Shown: positions 13,133-20,703 of the stretch, piece after piece
Position numbering within the stretch: the first letter of the stretch is position 1
Layout: the number at the start of each line of letters is the position of its first letter
DNA from: Bordetella parapertussis
Lineage (GTDB): Bacteria; Pseudomonadota; Gammaproteobacteria; Burkholderiales; Burkholderiaceae_C
Assembly: GCA_945873925.1 (NCBI GenBank)
Contig: CAMCES010000024.1
Coordinates: 1 to 24,670, forward strand
Length of the DNA: 24,670 bases
Direction of reading: 5' to 3'
Translations under genes and position numbers: made by a program
The notes under the pieces: model-generated
Seen by the model: only the letters and a program-made list of their open reading frames with translations
What the model was told of the DNA's origin: nothing
The model's database searches: none

Positions 13133-14935
13133 TCAGGCGGCAGGGCTCAAGGCTTCGTCGTCCGACGGATGGCGGGCGGCATTGGCGGCGGTTTTGAAGG
13201 GCTCGAAACCCACCCGCTGCAAGGCGTCAATGAAGGTTTCGCCAGGCTGGCGCTCTTCGCTGTAGACCTGGAGCACCGCGTCGATCACGTCGACCACCTC
13301 GGCAGACGAGAACGATGGCCCGACCACCTTACCTGGCTTGGGTTCGCCACTCAGGGCAGAGCCGTCCGAGCCGCCCAAGGTCACCTGATACCACTCCTTG
13401 CCGTCTTTGTCCACGCCCAAGATGCCGATGTGGCCGCTGTGGTGGTGGCCGCAGGAGTTGATGCAGCCGCTGATGTGCAGATCAATTTCGCCCAGGTCGA
13501 ACAACTCGTCGAGGTCTTGGTAACGCTCGGTGATGGCCGCTGCGATCGGGAGTGAACGCGCATTGGCCAAATCGCAATAGTCTCCGCCGGGGCAGGCGAT
13601 CATGTCGGTCAACATGCGGATGTTGGGTTTGGCCAAGCCCAGGGCTTTTGCTGCTTGGTAGAGCGCTGGCAGTTGGTCGGCGGACACCCAAGGCAACACC
13701 AGGTTTTGGTCATGGCTGACACGGGCTTCTCCGGCTGAAAACAAGTCGGCCAATTGGGCCGAGGCAAAGAGTTGATCGGCTGTCGCGTCGCCAGGGGCTT
13801 GGCCCAAGCGCTTGAAGGACAAGGTGACCACGCGCAAATCAGGGTTGCGGTGTGAGGCCACGTTTTGTTGCAACCAGCGGGCGAAGTTTTTGTCGGCGTC
13901 AGCGGCTTGGGTCAGGTGGGTCAACACACTCTCGGCGGACATATGGGTTTGGTCAGCCAAAATGGGCGGCACAAAACTCGCAGTCACCCGGTCGAGCTCG
14001 GCTTGGGTGATGGTGTGCGGCGCACCATCTTGTGTGACGATACGCTGGTACTCGGCTTCCACTTGATCAATGTAGTTTTGACCTTCGGCCTTCACCAAAA
14101 TCTTGATACGGGCTTTGTATATGTTGTCGCGGCGACCAAACAGGTTGTAGATCCGCACCACGGCTTCCAAAAAATTCAGGATTTGATCCCAGGGCAAAAA
14201 CTCGCGAATGACGGTGCCGATGATGGGCGTGCGGCCCATGCCGCCTCCGACCATGACGCGAAAGCCCACCTCGCCCGCGGCATTGCGGTGCACTTGCAAA
14301 CCCACGTCGTGCCACGCCGTGGCGGCGCGGTCTTCTTGTGCGCCACTGATGGCGATTTTGAATTTGCGAGGCAGAAAAGCGAACTCGGGGTGCAAGGTGC
14401 TCCATTGGCGCAAGATTTCTGCAAAGGCGCGGGGGTCGACGATTTCATCCACCGCCACACCAGCGCGTTCGTCAGCGGTGATGTTGCGAATGCAATTGCC
14501 ACTGGTTTGAATGCCGTGCATGTTCACCGAGGCCAACAGGTCCATCACGTCCGCGCTTTTCTCCAGCGGGATCCAGTTGTATTGCAGGTTTTGCCGGGTG
14601 GTGAAGTGGGCATAGCCGTAGCTCAGGGCCGGTGCGGGAATGCCACCAATCGCGTCTTGCTTGGTTTGCGCCGCTTGAAACAGGGCTTCATCAGGACGGT
14701 CAAATTCATGAGCGATGCGGGCCAACACACGCAGTTGGGCGCTGTTGAGTTCGCCATAGGGCACGGCCACGCGCAGCATGGGGGCATAGCGCTGCAGATA
14801 CCAGCCGTTTTGCAAACGCAGCGGGCGAAATTCTTCCTCGCTGAGTTGGCCGTTCAAGCGGCGCGTCAGTTGGTCGCGGTATTGGGCGGCACGCTCTTGC
14901 ACAAAGCGGCGGTCGAAGTCGGTGTATTGGTACAT
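13133..14935 (-). CDS. cysI: Sulfite reductase hemoprotein (siroheme/[4Fe-4S])
   Basis: The 600-residue enzyme reduces sulfite to sulfide with six electrons. It has two ferredoxin-like half-domains ('GYAHFTTRQNLQYNWIPLE' in the first half; 'FRVMVGGGMGRTPIIG' in the middle). The coupled siroheme-[4Fe-4S] site has C448-x5-C454 (ACPGGDYC) and C491-x3-C495 (GCINSCGHHHSGHIG). The sequence style belongs to the nitrite/sulfite reductase group common in betaproteobacteria that lack a CysJ flavoprotein, so electrons probably come from a ferredoxin. The frame is open upstream to 15289 inside tauE, but homology begins at MYQYTDFDRRF, so ATG 14935 is used; it lies 8 bp after the tauE stop. Confidence 0.94.
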   Translation of the reverse strand: MYQYTDFDRRFVQERAAQYRDQLTRRLNGQLSEEEFRPLRLQNGWYLQRYAPMLRVAVPYGELNSAQLRVLARIAHEFDRPDEALFQAAQTKQDAIGGIPAPALSYGYAHFTTRQNLQYNWIPLEKSADVMDLLASVNMHGIQTSGNCIRNITADERAGVAVDEIVDPRAFAEILRQWSTLHPEFAFLPRKFKIAISGAQEDRAATAWHDVGLQVHRNAAGEVGFRVMVGGGMGRTPIIGTVIREFLPWDQILNFLEAVVRIYNLFGRRDNIYKARIKILVKAEGQNYIDQVEAEYQRIVTQDGAPHTITQAELDRVTASFVPPILADQTHMSAESVLTHLTQAADADKNFARWLQQNVASHRNPDLRVVTLSFKRLGQAPGDATADQLFASAQLADLFSAGEARVSHDQNLVLPWVSADQLPALYQAAKALGLAKPNIRMLTDMIACPGGDYCDLANARSLPIAAAITERYQDLDELFDLGEIDLHISGCINSCGHHHSGHIGILGVDKDGKEWYQVTLGGSDGSALSGEPKPGKVVGPSFSSAEVVDVIDAVLQVYSEERQPGETFIDALQRVGFEPFKTAANAARHPSDDEALSPAA

Positions 14936-14943
14936 AGAAACGC

Positions 14944-15738
14944 TCAGATGAAAACGAGTTTGCTGCCAGCCCAAGCCAGCAACACGGAGAGGGCGGAACG
15001 AATGACCCGCTCGGACACGCGGCTGACGAAATGCGAGCCCAGCCAAATGCCCGGCAAGGAACCGCACAGCAACAGGCCCAGCAGTTGCCAATCCACGGTG
15101 CCCAAGGAGGCATGACCCAAACCGGCCACCAAGGTGAGCGGCACGGCGTAGGCGATGTCGGCTGCAACGATGCGGTAAAGCGGCAACTGCGGGTAAAGCA
15201 GCATCAACACGGTGACGCCAATCGCACCGGCACCCACCGAGGTGAGCGTGACCAACACGCCGATGAGGGCGCCAAACAACACAGCCCAAAACAGGTGTTT
15301 GGTTTGATCGGGTGCAATGGAGGCGTCTGATGGATCTGTCATTTCGCTGCGACGCGCACCGCGAATCGCTTTGTACAAGGTGGCTGCGGCGGTGAGCATG
15401 AGTGCGATACCCAGGGTGAAGGTGATCGCGTGTTGAACCTCGGGATTGGAGGTGCCCAAATCATGCAAGACCCAAAGCGTGAGCAAGGCAGCCGGCACAC
15501 TGCCCAGGCTCAGGCTGAACACGACACGCCAAGGAATGATGCGCTGTCGCGCGAAGTTCAACAGTCCGCCAAATTTGGTGCCTGCGGCAAACAGCAAATC
15601 GGTGCCCACAGCCAAGGCAGGTTTGATGCCAAAACCAAAAATCAGCAAAGGGGTCATGAGCGAGCCGCCACCCACACCGGTCAGGCCCACGATAAACCCC
15701 ACCAACAAACCCGCCAGTATGAATGCTAAATTTTCCAT
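14944..15738 (-). CDS. TauE/SafE-family permease, probable sulfite exporter
   Basis: This 264-residue inner-membrane protein has about eight hydrophobic segments and two family repeats. The first contains GLLVGFIVGLTGVGGGSLMTPLLIFGFG, and the second VTLTSVGAGAIGVTVLMLLYPQLP. TauE/SafE proteins move sulfite, sulfonates or other anions. First position in the sulfate-reduction operon suggests it exports excess sulfite, or handles another sulfur anion. ATG 15738 begins the conserved sequence, but a strong promoter -10 ends only 9 bp upstream and there is no ribosome site, so the message may be leaderless. A GTG at 15804 is in frame but lies upstream of that promoter. Confidence 0.87.
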   Translation of the reverse strand: MENLAFILAGLLVGFIVGLTGVGGGSLMTPLLIFGFGIKPALAVGTDLLFAAGTKFGGLLNFARQRIIPWRVVFSLSLGSVPAALLTLWVLHDLGTSNPEVQHAITFTLGIALMLTAAATLYKAIRGARRSEMTDPSDASIAPDQTKHLFWAVLFGALIGVLVTLTSVGAGAIGVTVLMLLYPQLPLYRIVAADIAYAVPLTLVAGLGHASLGTVDWQLLGLLLCGSLPGIWLGSHFVSRVSERVIRSALSVLLAWAGSKLVFI

Positions 15739-15747
15739 CAGTGCGCG

Positions 15748-15776
15748 ACTATAGTTGGGGGTATGAGGGTAACCAA
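15748..15776 (-). promoter_or_regulatory. Promoter of the tauE-cys operon
   Basis: On the minus strand TTGGTT (15776-15771) and TATAGT (15753-15748) are exactly 17 bp apart, a close match to a sigma-70 promoter. Transcription would begin around 15742-15738, at the tauE start codon. A CysB-type activator would be expected further upstream, but no site can be assigned by eye. Confidence 0.55.
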
Positions 15777-15787
15777 CTATTTTTTTG

Positions 15788-15815
15788 TTGTACGCATATG
15801 CCACAAACGTATAAG
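15788..15815 (+). promoter_or_regulatory. Candidate metY promoter
   Basis: TTGTAC (15788-15793) and TATAAG (15810-15815) are 16 bp apart on the plus strand. The predicted start near 15822 leaves a leader of about 87 nt before metY. The -35 is weak and the -10 good. Confidence 0.4.
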
Positions 15816-15819
15816 ACGG

Positions 15820-15843
15820 ATTCGTTATGTGCTTAGAACGAAT
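15820..15843. repeat. Inverted repeat at the 5' end of the predicted metY leader
   Basis: ATTCGTT (15820-15826) and AACGAAT (15837-15843) are perfect inverted copies around 10 bp. Lying at the predicted transcription start, it could be a repressor operator or a 5' hairpin. I could not match the leader to a known SAM or SAH riboswitch. Confidence 0.4.
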
Positions 15844-15908
15844 ATGTCGTTGGCGGCTGCAATTGCTTGGTGAACAATACCTCCTGTAATGAAAATCAAG
15901 GAGACTTC

Positions 15909-17183
15909 ATGAAAATCGAAACCATTGCCGTGCATGCGGGCTACAAGCCCGACCCGGTCACCAAAGCGGTTGTGCCGCCCATCTACCAAACCGTGGCCTA
16001 TGCCTTTGACAGTGCCCAGCACGGTGCTGATTTGTTTGACCTCAAAGTGGCAGGCAACATCTACACCCGCATCATGAACCCCACCCAGTCGGTGCTGGAA
16101 GAGCGGGTAGCCGCGCTGGAAGGCGGCATCGCCGCACTCGCCTTGGCGTCTGGCCAGGCCGCCATCACCTATGCCATTCAAACCATTGCCGAAGCAGGTG
16201 ACAACATCGTGTCGTCCAGCGCTTTGTATGGCGGCACTTACAACCTGTTTGCCCATACCTTTCCGCAGTTCGGCATTGAAACCCGGTTTGCAGATTACAA
16301 AAACCCCGCCAGTTTTGAACCCCTCATTGATGCGAAAACCAAGGCGGTATATGTGGAATCCTTGGGCAACCCGCAAGGCAACATCACCGACATCGCGGCC
16401 ATCGCCGTCATCGCCCACAAACACGGCATCCCCTTGATCGTGGACAACACCGTGCCCAGCCCATATTTGTGGCGTCCGATCGAGCATGGGGCTGATATCG
16501 TGGTGCAGTCGCTCACCAAGTATTTGGGTGGACACGGCAACAGCATCGGCGGCGCCATCATCGACTCGGGCAAATTCCCATGGGCCGAGCACAAAGCACG
16601 CTTCAAGCGCTTGAACGAACCTGATGTGAGCTACCACGGTGTGGTCTACACCGAAGCCTTGGGGCCCGCCGCTTTCATTGGCCGTGCGCGTGTCGTGCCC
16701 TTGCGCAACACGGGTGCTGCCATTTCGCCATTCAATGCTTTCCTTATCCTGCAAGGCATTGAAACCCTGGCACTGCGCATGGACCGCATCAGCGACAACG
16801 CACTGGCGGTGGCCCAGCATTTGAAGAAACACCCCAAGGTGAAATGGGTCAACTACGCTGGTCTGCCCGACCACCCCGACCATGCCTTGGTCAAAAAATA
16901 TTTGCGCGATGGCAAAGCCTCTGGCCTACTGACTTTTGGTGTGGACGGCGGCCGCGATGGCGGGGCGCGTTTCCTCGATGCGCTGCAACTCTTCACCCGC
17001 TTGGTCAACATTGGCGATGTCCGCTCTTTGGCGACACACCCTGCCTCCACCACCCACCGCCAACTCAACCCCGAAGAGTTGACCAAGTCGGGCGTGACCG
17101 AAGACACGGTCCGTTTGTGCGTGGGCATCGAGCACATCGATGACTTGCGGGCAGACCTGGACCAGTCCTTGGCCGCTGTTTAA
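15909..17183 (+). CDS. metY: O-acetylhomoserine sulfhydrylase (MetY type, PLP-dependent)
   Basis: The 424-residue Cys/Met-metabolism PLP enzyme makes homocysteine from O-acetylhomoserine and sulfide. It shows YTRIMNPTQSVLEERVAALEGG (52-73), SGQAA (81-85), VDNTVPSPYLWRPIEHGAD (178-196) and the PLP lysine K204 in SLTKYLGGHGN. The long insertion around 230-260 (KRLNEPDVSYHGVVYTEALGPAAF) is typical of the sulfhydrylase branch rather than cystathionine synthase. AAGGAGA at 15898-15904 fixes the start at ATG 15909 instead of the TTG at 15867. It is divergent from the sulfate-reduction operon, whose product sulfide is its substrate. The gene name varies in the literature (metY, metZ, cysD). Confidence 0.9.
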   Translation: MKIETIAVHAGYKPDPVTKAVVPPIYQTVAYAFDSAQHGADLFDLKVAGNIYTRIMNPTQSVLEERVAALEGGIAALALASGQAAITYAIQTIAEAGDNIVSSSALYGGTYNLFAHTFPQFGIETRFADYKNPASFEPLIDAKTKAVYVESLGNPQGNITDIAAIAVIAHKHGIPLIVDNTVPSPYLWRPIEHGADIVVQSLTKYLGGHGNSIGGAIIDSGKFPWAEHKARFKRLNEPDVSYHGVVYTEALGPAAFIGRARVVPLRNTGAAISPFNAFLILQGIETLALRMDRISDNALAVAQHLKKHPKVKWVNYAGLPDHPDHALVKKYLRDGKASGLLTFGVDGGRDGGARFLDALQLFTRLVNIGDVRSLATHPASTTHRQLNPEELTKSGVTEDTVRLCVGIEHIDDLRADLDQSLAAV

Positions 17184-17189
17184 GCAGCA

Positions 17190-18380
17190 TCAGTCAAAGC
17201 GCATCGCTTTGAGCAAGCTCTCCGACACCGGGGGCTTGCTCTTTTCCATTTGCGCGGCCAACACCTCGGCGCACAGCAGGCCAAGGGTGAGACCCCTTGA
17301 ACCCATGCCGGTGAGCAGGTAAAGGCCGGGTAAGTTTTTTTCGTCCAAGGGGCCGACTTTGGGCAAGCGGTTGACCGTGGCGCAGCGCACCCCGGTCCAA
17401 GCACGCAGCTGGAGTGGCTGAGAAGCGGCCAACAAGGCTTGCGAGGCGACTGGCAAGAGCTCGTCCAGACGCTTAAGGTTGTCTTGGTGGGCTTTGGGCG
17501 TGTCAGCCACATGCTGGGCGTAGCGCTCAAACGTTGCCCCTGTGAACCAAGCGGGGCCGTCGATCGTGGGCACGCCAGATACAAAGCTCCCGTGGCCGTT
17601 CACCGCAAACGTTGGTAGCTCTGCAGCGGTCAGGTCGCTCATCGAGCCCCAAGACACTTGCCCTGCAATCGGGTGCAAGCCCATGTCCTCGAGTTGCAAA
17701 AACCGATTCAAAAATTCAGGCGTTTGTGCGCCCAGCGCCAACACCACATGGCTTGCAGACTCGGTGCTGAAGGTGTGGGAGCTGCCCATGCTGGGGATCG
17801 GGATATGGGTTTTGACACGCAGCTGCCACTCGCCTGAGCTGGCGTGGCGTTGCATGCGCTCGACTTGACTGAGTCCAGAGAATTCGATCGCATCATGCGC
17901 CAACATGGCTTGCACCAAGGCAAGGGGTTTGATCCATGCGCCTTGGTTTTGCCATAAGGCCTGGGTGTCATCGGCTGGCAAACTGGCTTGTTGCAATTGG
18001 GCCGGGGTGGCCAAGGCGACATGGCCGTGCCAGACGCTGTCGGTTGTTGGTTCGGCCCAGGCTTTTTTGGGGGTGGTGTCGGGTGAGATACGTCGCTCGA
18101 GCACACCGTTTCCCATCCAGTCTTGCCCTTGGGTCAAATGGCTTTGGGCAAACTGGCGTGTCAGCAACAGGCCTTGGCGGCTGAGCTGGGACAATGGGTT
18201 GTCTTCGATCGAGACATGGCAGGACAACACGCCCACCGGCACGCCAGAGGCTGCTCCACAAGGCTCAGCTGCCTTGTCGAGCACCAAGACCTGCCAACCC
18301 CGGTTGGCCAGTGCAAGCGCAGCCGCAGCCCCAGCCAAACCCGCGCCGACCACGATGGCCTGCTTCGCCTGTGGTCCCAT
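17190..18380 (-). CDS. FAD oxidoreductase resembling the C-terminal half of MnmC
   Basis: The 396-residue DAO-family flavoprotein has FAD-binding GAGLAG (12-17), 'LVLDKAAEPCGAASGVPVGVLSCHVS' and a C-terminal MGSRGLTLGLLCAEVLAAQ (359-377), the pattern of the oxidase half of MnmC. In E. coli MnmC the FAD domain converts cmnm5s2U34 to nm5s2U34 in tRNA and a second domain then methylates it. Here only the FAD half is present. The methyltransferase may be encoded elsewhere, or the protein may act alone. It starts 12 bp after the yggX stop with no clear ribosome site, suggesting coupled translation. It is tail-to-tail with metY, with 6 bp between the stops. Another amino-acid oxidase function is possible. 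Confidence 0.72.
   Translation of the reverse strand: MGPQAKQAIVVGAGLAGAAAALALANRGWQVLVLDKAAEPCGAASGVPVGVLSCHVSIEDNPLSQLSRQGLLLTRQFAQSHLTQGQDWMGNGVLERRISPDTTPKKAWAEPTTDSVWHGHVALATPAQLQQASLPADDTQALWQNQGAWIKPLALVQAMLAHDAIEFSGLSQVERMQRHASSGEWQLRVKTHIPIPSMGSSHTFSTESASHVVLALGAQTPEFLNRFLQLEDMGLHPIAGQVSWGSMSDLTAAELPTFAVNGHGSFVSGVPTIDGPAWFTGATFERYAQHVADTPKAHQDNLKRLDELLPVASQALLAASQPLQLRAWTGVRCATVNRLPKVGPLDEKNLPGLYLLTGMGSRGLTLGLLCAEVLAAQMEKSKPPVSESLLKAMRFD
17194..17212. repeat. Hairpin at the metY/mnmC-like convergent junction
   Basis: TCAAAGCG (17194-17201) and CGCTTTGA (17205-17212) form an 8-bp stem with a 3-nt loop inside the last codons of the leftward gene, 11 bp after the metY stop. No T run follows on either strand. 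It may act as a weak bidirectional terminator or 3'-end stabiliser. Confidence 0.45.
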
Positions 18381-18392
18381 GCTTGCCGGTGT

Positions 18393-18668
18393 TTAAGCCG
18401 TGGGTGGGGGCACATACCCCTGAGCGGCATCGGCGCCATCGCCAAAGAAATGGTTTTCCATTTGGCGAGCCAGGTATTGGCGAGCGCGCAGATCGGCCAG
18501 GTTCAAGCGGTTTTCATTGACCAACATGGTTTGGTGCTTGAGCCAAGCCGCCCATGCGTCTTTGCTGACGTTTTCCCAAATCCGCTTGCCCAGGTCACCG
18601 GGGTAGGGCGGAAAGTCCAGGCCTTCGGCCTCTTTTTCGAGCTTGATGCAGTGGACGGTTCGGGCCAT
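18393..18668 (-). CDS. yggX: YggX-family oxidative-damage protection protein
   Basis: The 91-residue protein matches YggX over its whole length: MARTVHCIKLEKEAEGLDF-PPYPG (1-24), GKRIWENVSKDAWAAWLKHQTMLVNENRLNL (27-57), then 'DLRARQYLARQMENHFFG'. YggX is a small cytosolic protein linked to iron trafficking and protection of iron-sulfur enzymes from superoxide, with a conserved cysteine at position 7. AAGGATT upstream supports ATG 18668. A relation to the many Fe-S enzymes in the window is possible but is inference. It forms a two-gene unit with the MnmC-like gene. Confidence 0.95.
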   Translation of the reverse strand: MARTVHCIKLEKEAEGLDFPPYPGDLGKRIWENVSKDAWAAWLKHQTMLVNENRLNLADLRARQYLARQMENHFFGDGADAAQGYVPPPTA

Positions 18669-18806
18669 GAGAATCCTTGTGCGGTGGCTAACTAAGGCAT
18701 GACTGTAGCAAGCTTTGAGTAGCCCCACCCGGGGTCTTGGGTCGCTTCAATCGCGCAGCATGCGATTGCGGCTAGACTAGATTTCCTCGCTTTGCTTGAG
18801 TCACAC

Positions 18807-19328
18807 ATGCTGAAAAATGTCTGGAATACCTTGACCCTGACCCACACCTGGTCACTCTTGGCTTTGGCTTGTCTGGGTTTGCTGTCATTTGGCTTGTATC
18901 TGCAGCTTGTTGTGGGTCTGGAGCCTTGCCCCATGTGCATCGTGCAACGCTATGCCATGACCCTGATCGCTCTGACAGCCTTGTTGGCCTTGGTGTGGCG
19001 TTCGGTCATGGCGGGAAAGGTGCTGGCGGGCTTGGCCTTGGCCACAGCCTTGTTTGGCGCGTTTGTGGCTGCGCGGCAAAGCTTTTTGCAGTGGTACCCG
19101 CCCGAGATCGCCAGCTGTGGCCGTGATTTTTACGGGATGATTGAATCCTTTCCCTTGCAACGCGCCATTCCGCTTATTTTTCGTGGCGGGGGCGATTGCA
19201 CGGTGGTCGACTGGACCTTTTTAGGCGGCTCGATCGCCAACTGGTCTTTCGTGGCGTTTGTGGCCATGGCGCTTTGGTTGATGCTGGTGTTTGTCACCAA
19301 GCAAAGGATCAGCGCGCCATCGAGCTAA
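18807..19328 (+). CDS. dsbB: Disulfide bond formation protein DsbB
   Basis: The 173-residue protein has four membrane segments and two periplasmic cysteine pairs: C41-x2-C44 in EPCPMCIVQRYA and C104/C131 in the second loop (ASCGRDFYG...GGGDCTVVDW). DsbB reoxidises periplasmic DsbA and passes electrons to quinone. The arginine in 'CPMCIVQR' is the quinone-side residue of the family. ATG 18807 begins the conserved sequence; a TTG at 18792 is also in frame. The last 4 bp overlap the stop of convergent argA. No dsbA is in the window. Confidence 0.94.
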   Translation: MLKNVWNTLTLTHTWSLLALACLGLLSFGLYLQLVVGLEPCPMCIVQRYAMTLIALTALLALVWRSVMAGKVLAGLALATALFGAFVAARQSFLQWYPPEIASCGRDFYGMIESFPLQRAIPLIFRGGGDCTVVDWTFLGGSIANWSFVAFVAMALWLMLVFVTKQRISAPSS

Positions 19329-20674
19329 GCCAGTTTTTTCACCAAGACCATGCTCTTGCGGTCGAGGTTGTACTTGCGCTGACGCGCCTCGGGCAGCCAA
19401 TCGATGGGGGCCTGCACAAAGCCTCTCTTCAAAAACCAGTGCATGGTGCGCGTGGTCAACACAAAAATACTGTCCAAGCCCTGGGCGCGAGCGCGTTGCT
19501 CGATGCGTCGCAGGATTTTTTCGCCGTCACCTTGGCCTTGCGAAGACGGTGACACCGTGAGGGCCGCCATTTCACCGGTGCGCTTTTCGGGGTAAGCATA
19601 AAGCGCGGCGCAACCGAAGATGACGCCATCGTGCTCGATCACGCTGTAGTTGCCGATGTCACGCTCGATCTCGGTGCGTTCGCGCCGCACCAGCGTGCCG
19701 TCTTGCTCCAAGGGCTCGATCAGCTGCAACACGCCGCCCAAGTCGTCCGAGGTGGCTTCGCGCAGGCTCTCCAAACGCTCGTCGACCACCATCGTGCCAA
19801 TCCCGTCGTGCACGTAAATCTCGAGCAACAACACCCCATCCACTGCAAAGGGCAGGATATGGCTGCGCTCAACGCCGGCTTTGCAGGCCTTGACGCAGTG
19901 CTGCAGGTAAAACCCGATGTCGGTGGGTTGGGTGGCCGACGGCTCTTTGGCCAGCAAAGCCTCGGCCACGTCCAAAGGCATTTCGGTGTCGATCGGGTTG
20001 TCCTCGCCTTCGGGGGCGTGTGGCCGCACACGGATGCCGGGCACCTCGGTGACAAAGATCAGTTTGTCGGCTTGCAAAGCGATGGCAACCGAGGTGGCCA
20101 CTTCTTCCATGGTCAGGTTGAAGGCTTCGCCAGTGGGTGAAAAACCAAACGGTGAGAGCAGCACCATGGCGCCCAGACTCAGGGTTTTGCTGATGCCGGT
20201 CACATCGACTTTGCGCACCAAGCCCGATTGCTTGAAGTCCACACCATCGACAATGCCGACCGGACGTGCGGTGATGAAGTTGCCAGAAATAACGCGTACC
20301 GTGGCACCGGCCATGGGCGTGTTGGGCAGGCCTTGGCTGAATGCGGCTTCGATTTCATAGCGCAGCTGTCCGGCTGCTTCTTGCGCGCAATCGAGCGCCA
20401 CCTCGTCAGTGATCCGTATGCCGTGCGAGTACTGAGCGGCGTGTCCCTTGGCCAGGAGCTGTTCATTCACCTGGGGGCGAAAGCCATGCACCAGCACCAC
20501 TTTGACGCCCATGCTTTGGATCATGGCAAGGTCTTGCACCAGGCTGGGCAATTTGCCCGCGGCGATCGCTTCGCCGGCGATGGCGACCACAAAGGTTTTG
20601 CCCCGGTGCATGTGGATGTAGGGCGCCACCGACCGAAACCAAGGGACAAAGGTGAAATTGAAGACAGTGGACAT
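19325..20674 (-). CDS. argA: N-acetylglutamate synthase ArgA (two-domain)
   Basis: ArgA makes N-acetylglutamate from glutamate and acetyl-CoA, the first step of arginine synthesis. The 449-residue protein has an N-terminal amino-acid-kinase-like domain (about 25-290). It begins with FVPWFRSVAPYIHMHRGKTFVVAIAGEAI and includes VVLVHGFRPQVNEQL, and it is normally the arginine-sensing part. A C-terminal GNAT domain (about 305-445) has the acetyl-CoA loop VSPSSQGQGDGEKIL and ends FLKRGFVQAPIDWLPEARQRKYNLDRKSMVLVKKL. Length and order match the classical form. ATG 20674 is 29 bp from the preferred hrpA start. On the minus strand GATTAT lies 8 bp upstream of it, but no -35 is seen. Confidence 0.95.
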   Translation of the reverse strand: MSTVFNFTFVPWFRSVAPYIHMHRGKTFVVAIAGEAIAAGKLPSLVQDLAMIQSMGVKVVLVHGFRPQVNEQLLAKGHAAQYSHGIRITDEVALDCAQEAAGQLRYEIEAAFSQGLPNTPMAGATVRVISGNFITARPVGIVDGVDFKQSGLVRKVDVTGISKTLSLGAMVLLSPFGFSPTGEAFNLTMEEVATSVAIALQADKLIFVTEVPGIRVRPHAPEGEDNPIDTEMPLDVAEALLAKEPSATQPTDIGFYLQHCVKACKAGVERSHILPFAVDGVLLLEIYVHDGIGTMVVDERLESLREATSDDLGGVLQLIEPLEQDGTLVRRERTEIERDIGNYSVIEHDGVIFGCAALYAYPEKRTGEMAALTVSPSSQGQGDGEKILRRIEQRARAQGLDSIFVLTTRTMHWFLKRGFVQAPIDWLPEARQRKYNLDRKSMVLVKKLA

Positions 20675-20687
20675 GGGCGCAGATAAT
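20658..20687 (+). promoter_or_regulatory. Candidate hrpA promoter
   Basis: TTGAAG (20658-20663) and GATAAT (20682-20687) are 18 bp apart. Initiation would fall near 20694, after the in-frame TTG at 20689, which argues for GTG 20704 as the hrpA start. The -10 sits in an odd palindrome AGATAATCT (20681-20689), so the opposite strand presents GATTAT towards argA. Confidence 0.45.
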
Positions 20688-20703
20688 CTTGGGTTGTGAG
20701 CCA

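Noticed and set aside
13865..15115. Plus-strand 416-residue open frame antisense to cysI
   Set aside because: Shadow of CysI; no recognisable domain, and it ends inside tauE.
14935..15289. N-terminal extension of CysI to 718 residues
   Set aside because: The extra 118 residues lie in an alternative frame of tauE, are arginine-rich and match nothing; homology starts at ATG 14935.
15825..16883. Minus-strand 352-residue open frame antisense to metY
   Set aside because: Shadow of MetY, no domain, and no ribosome site.
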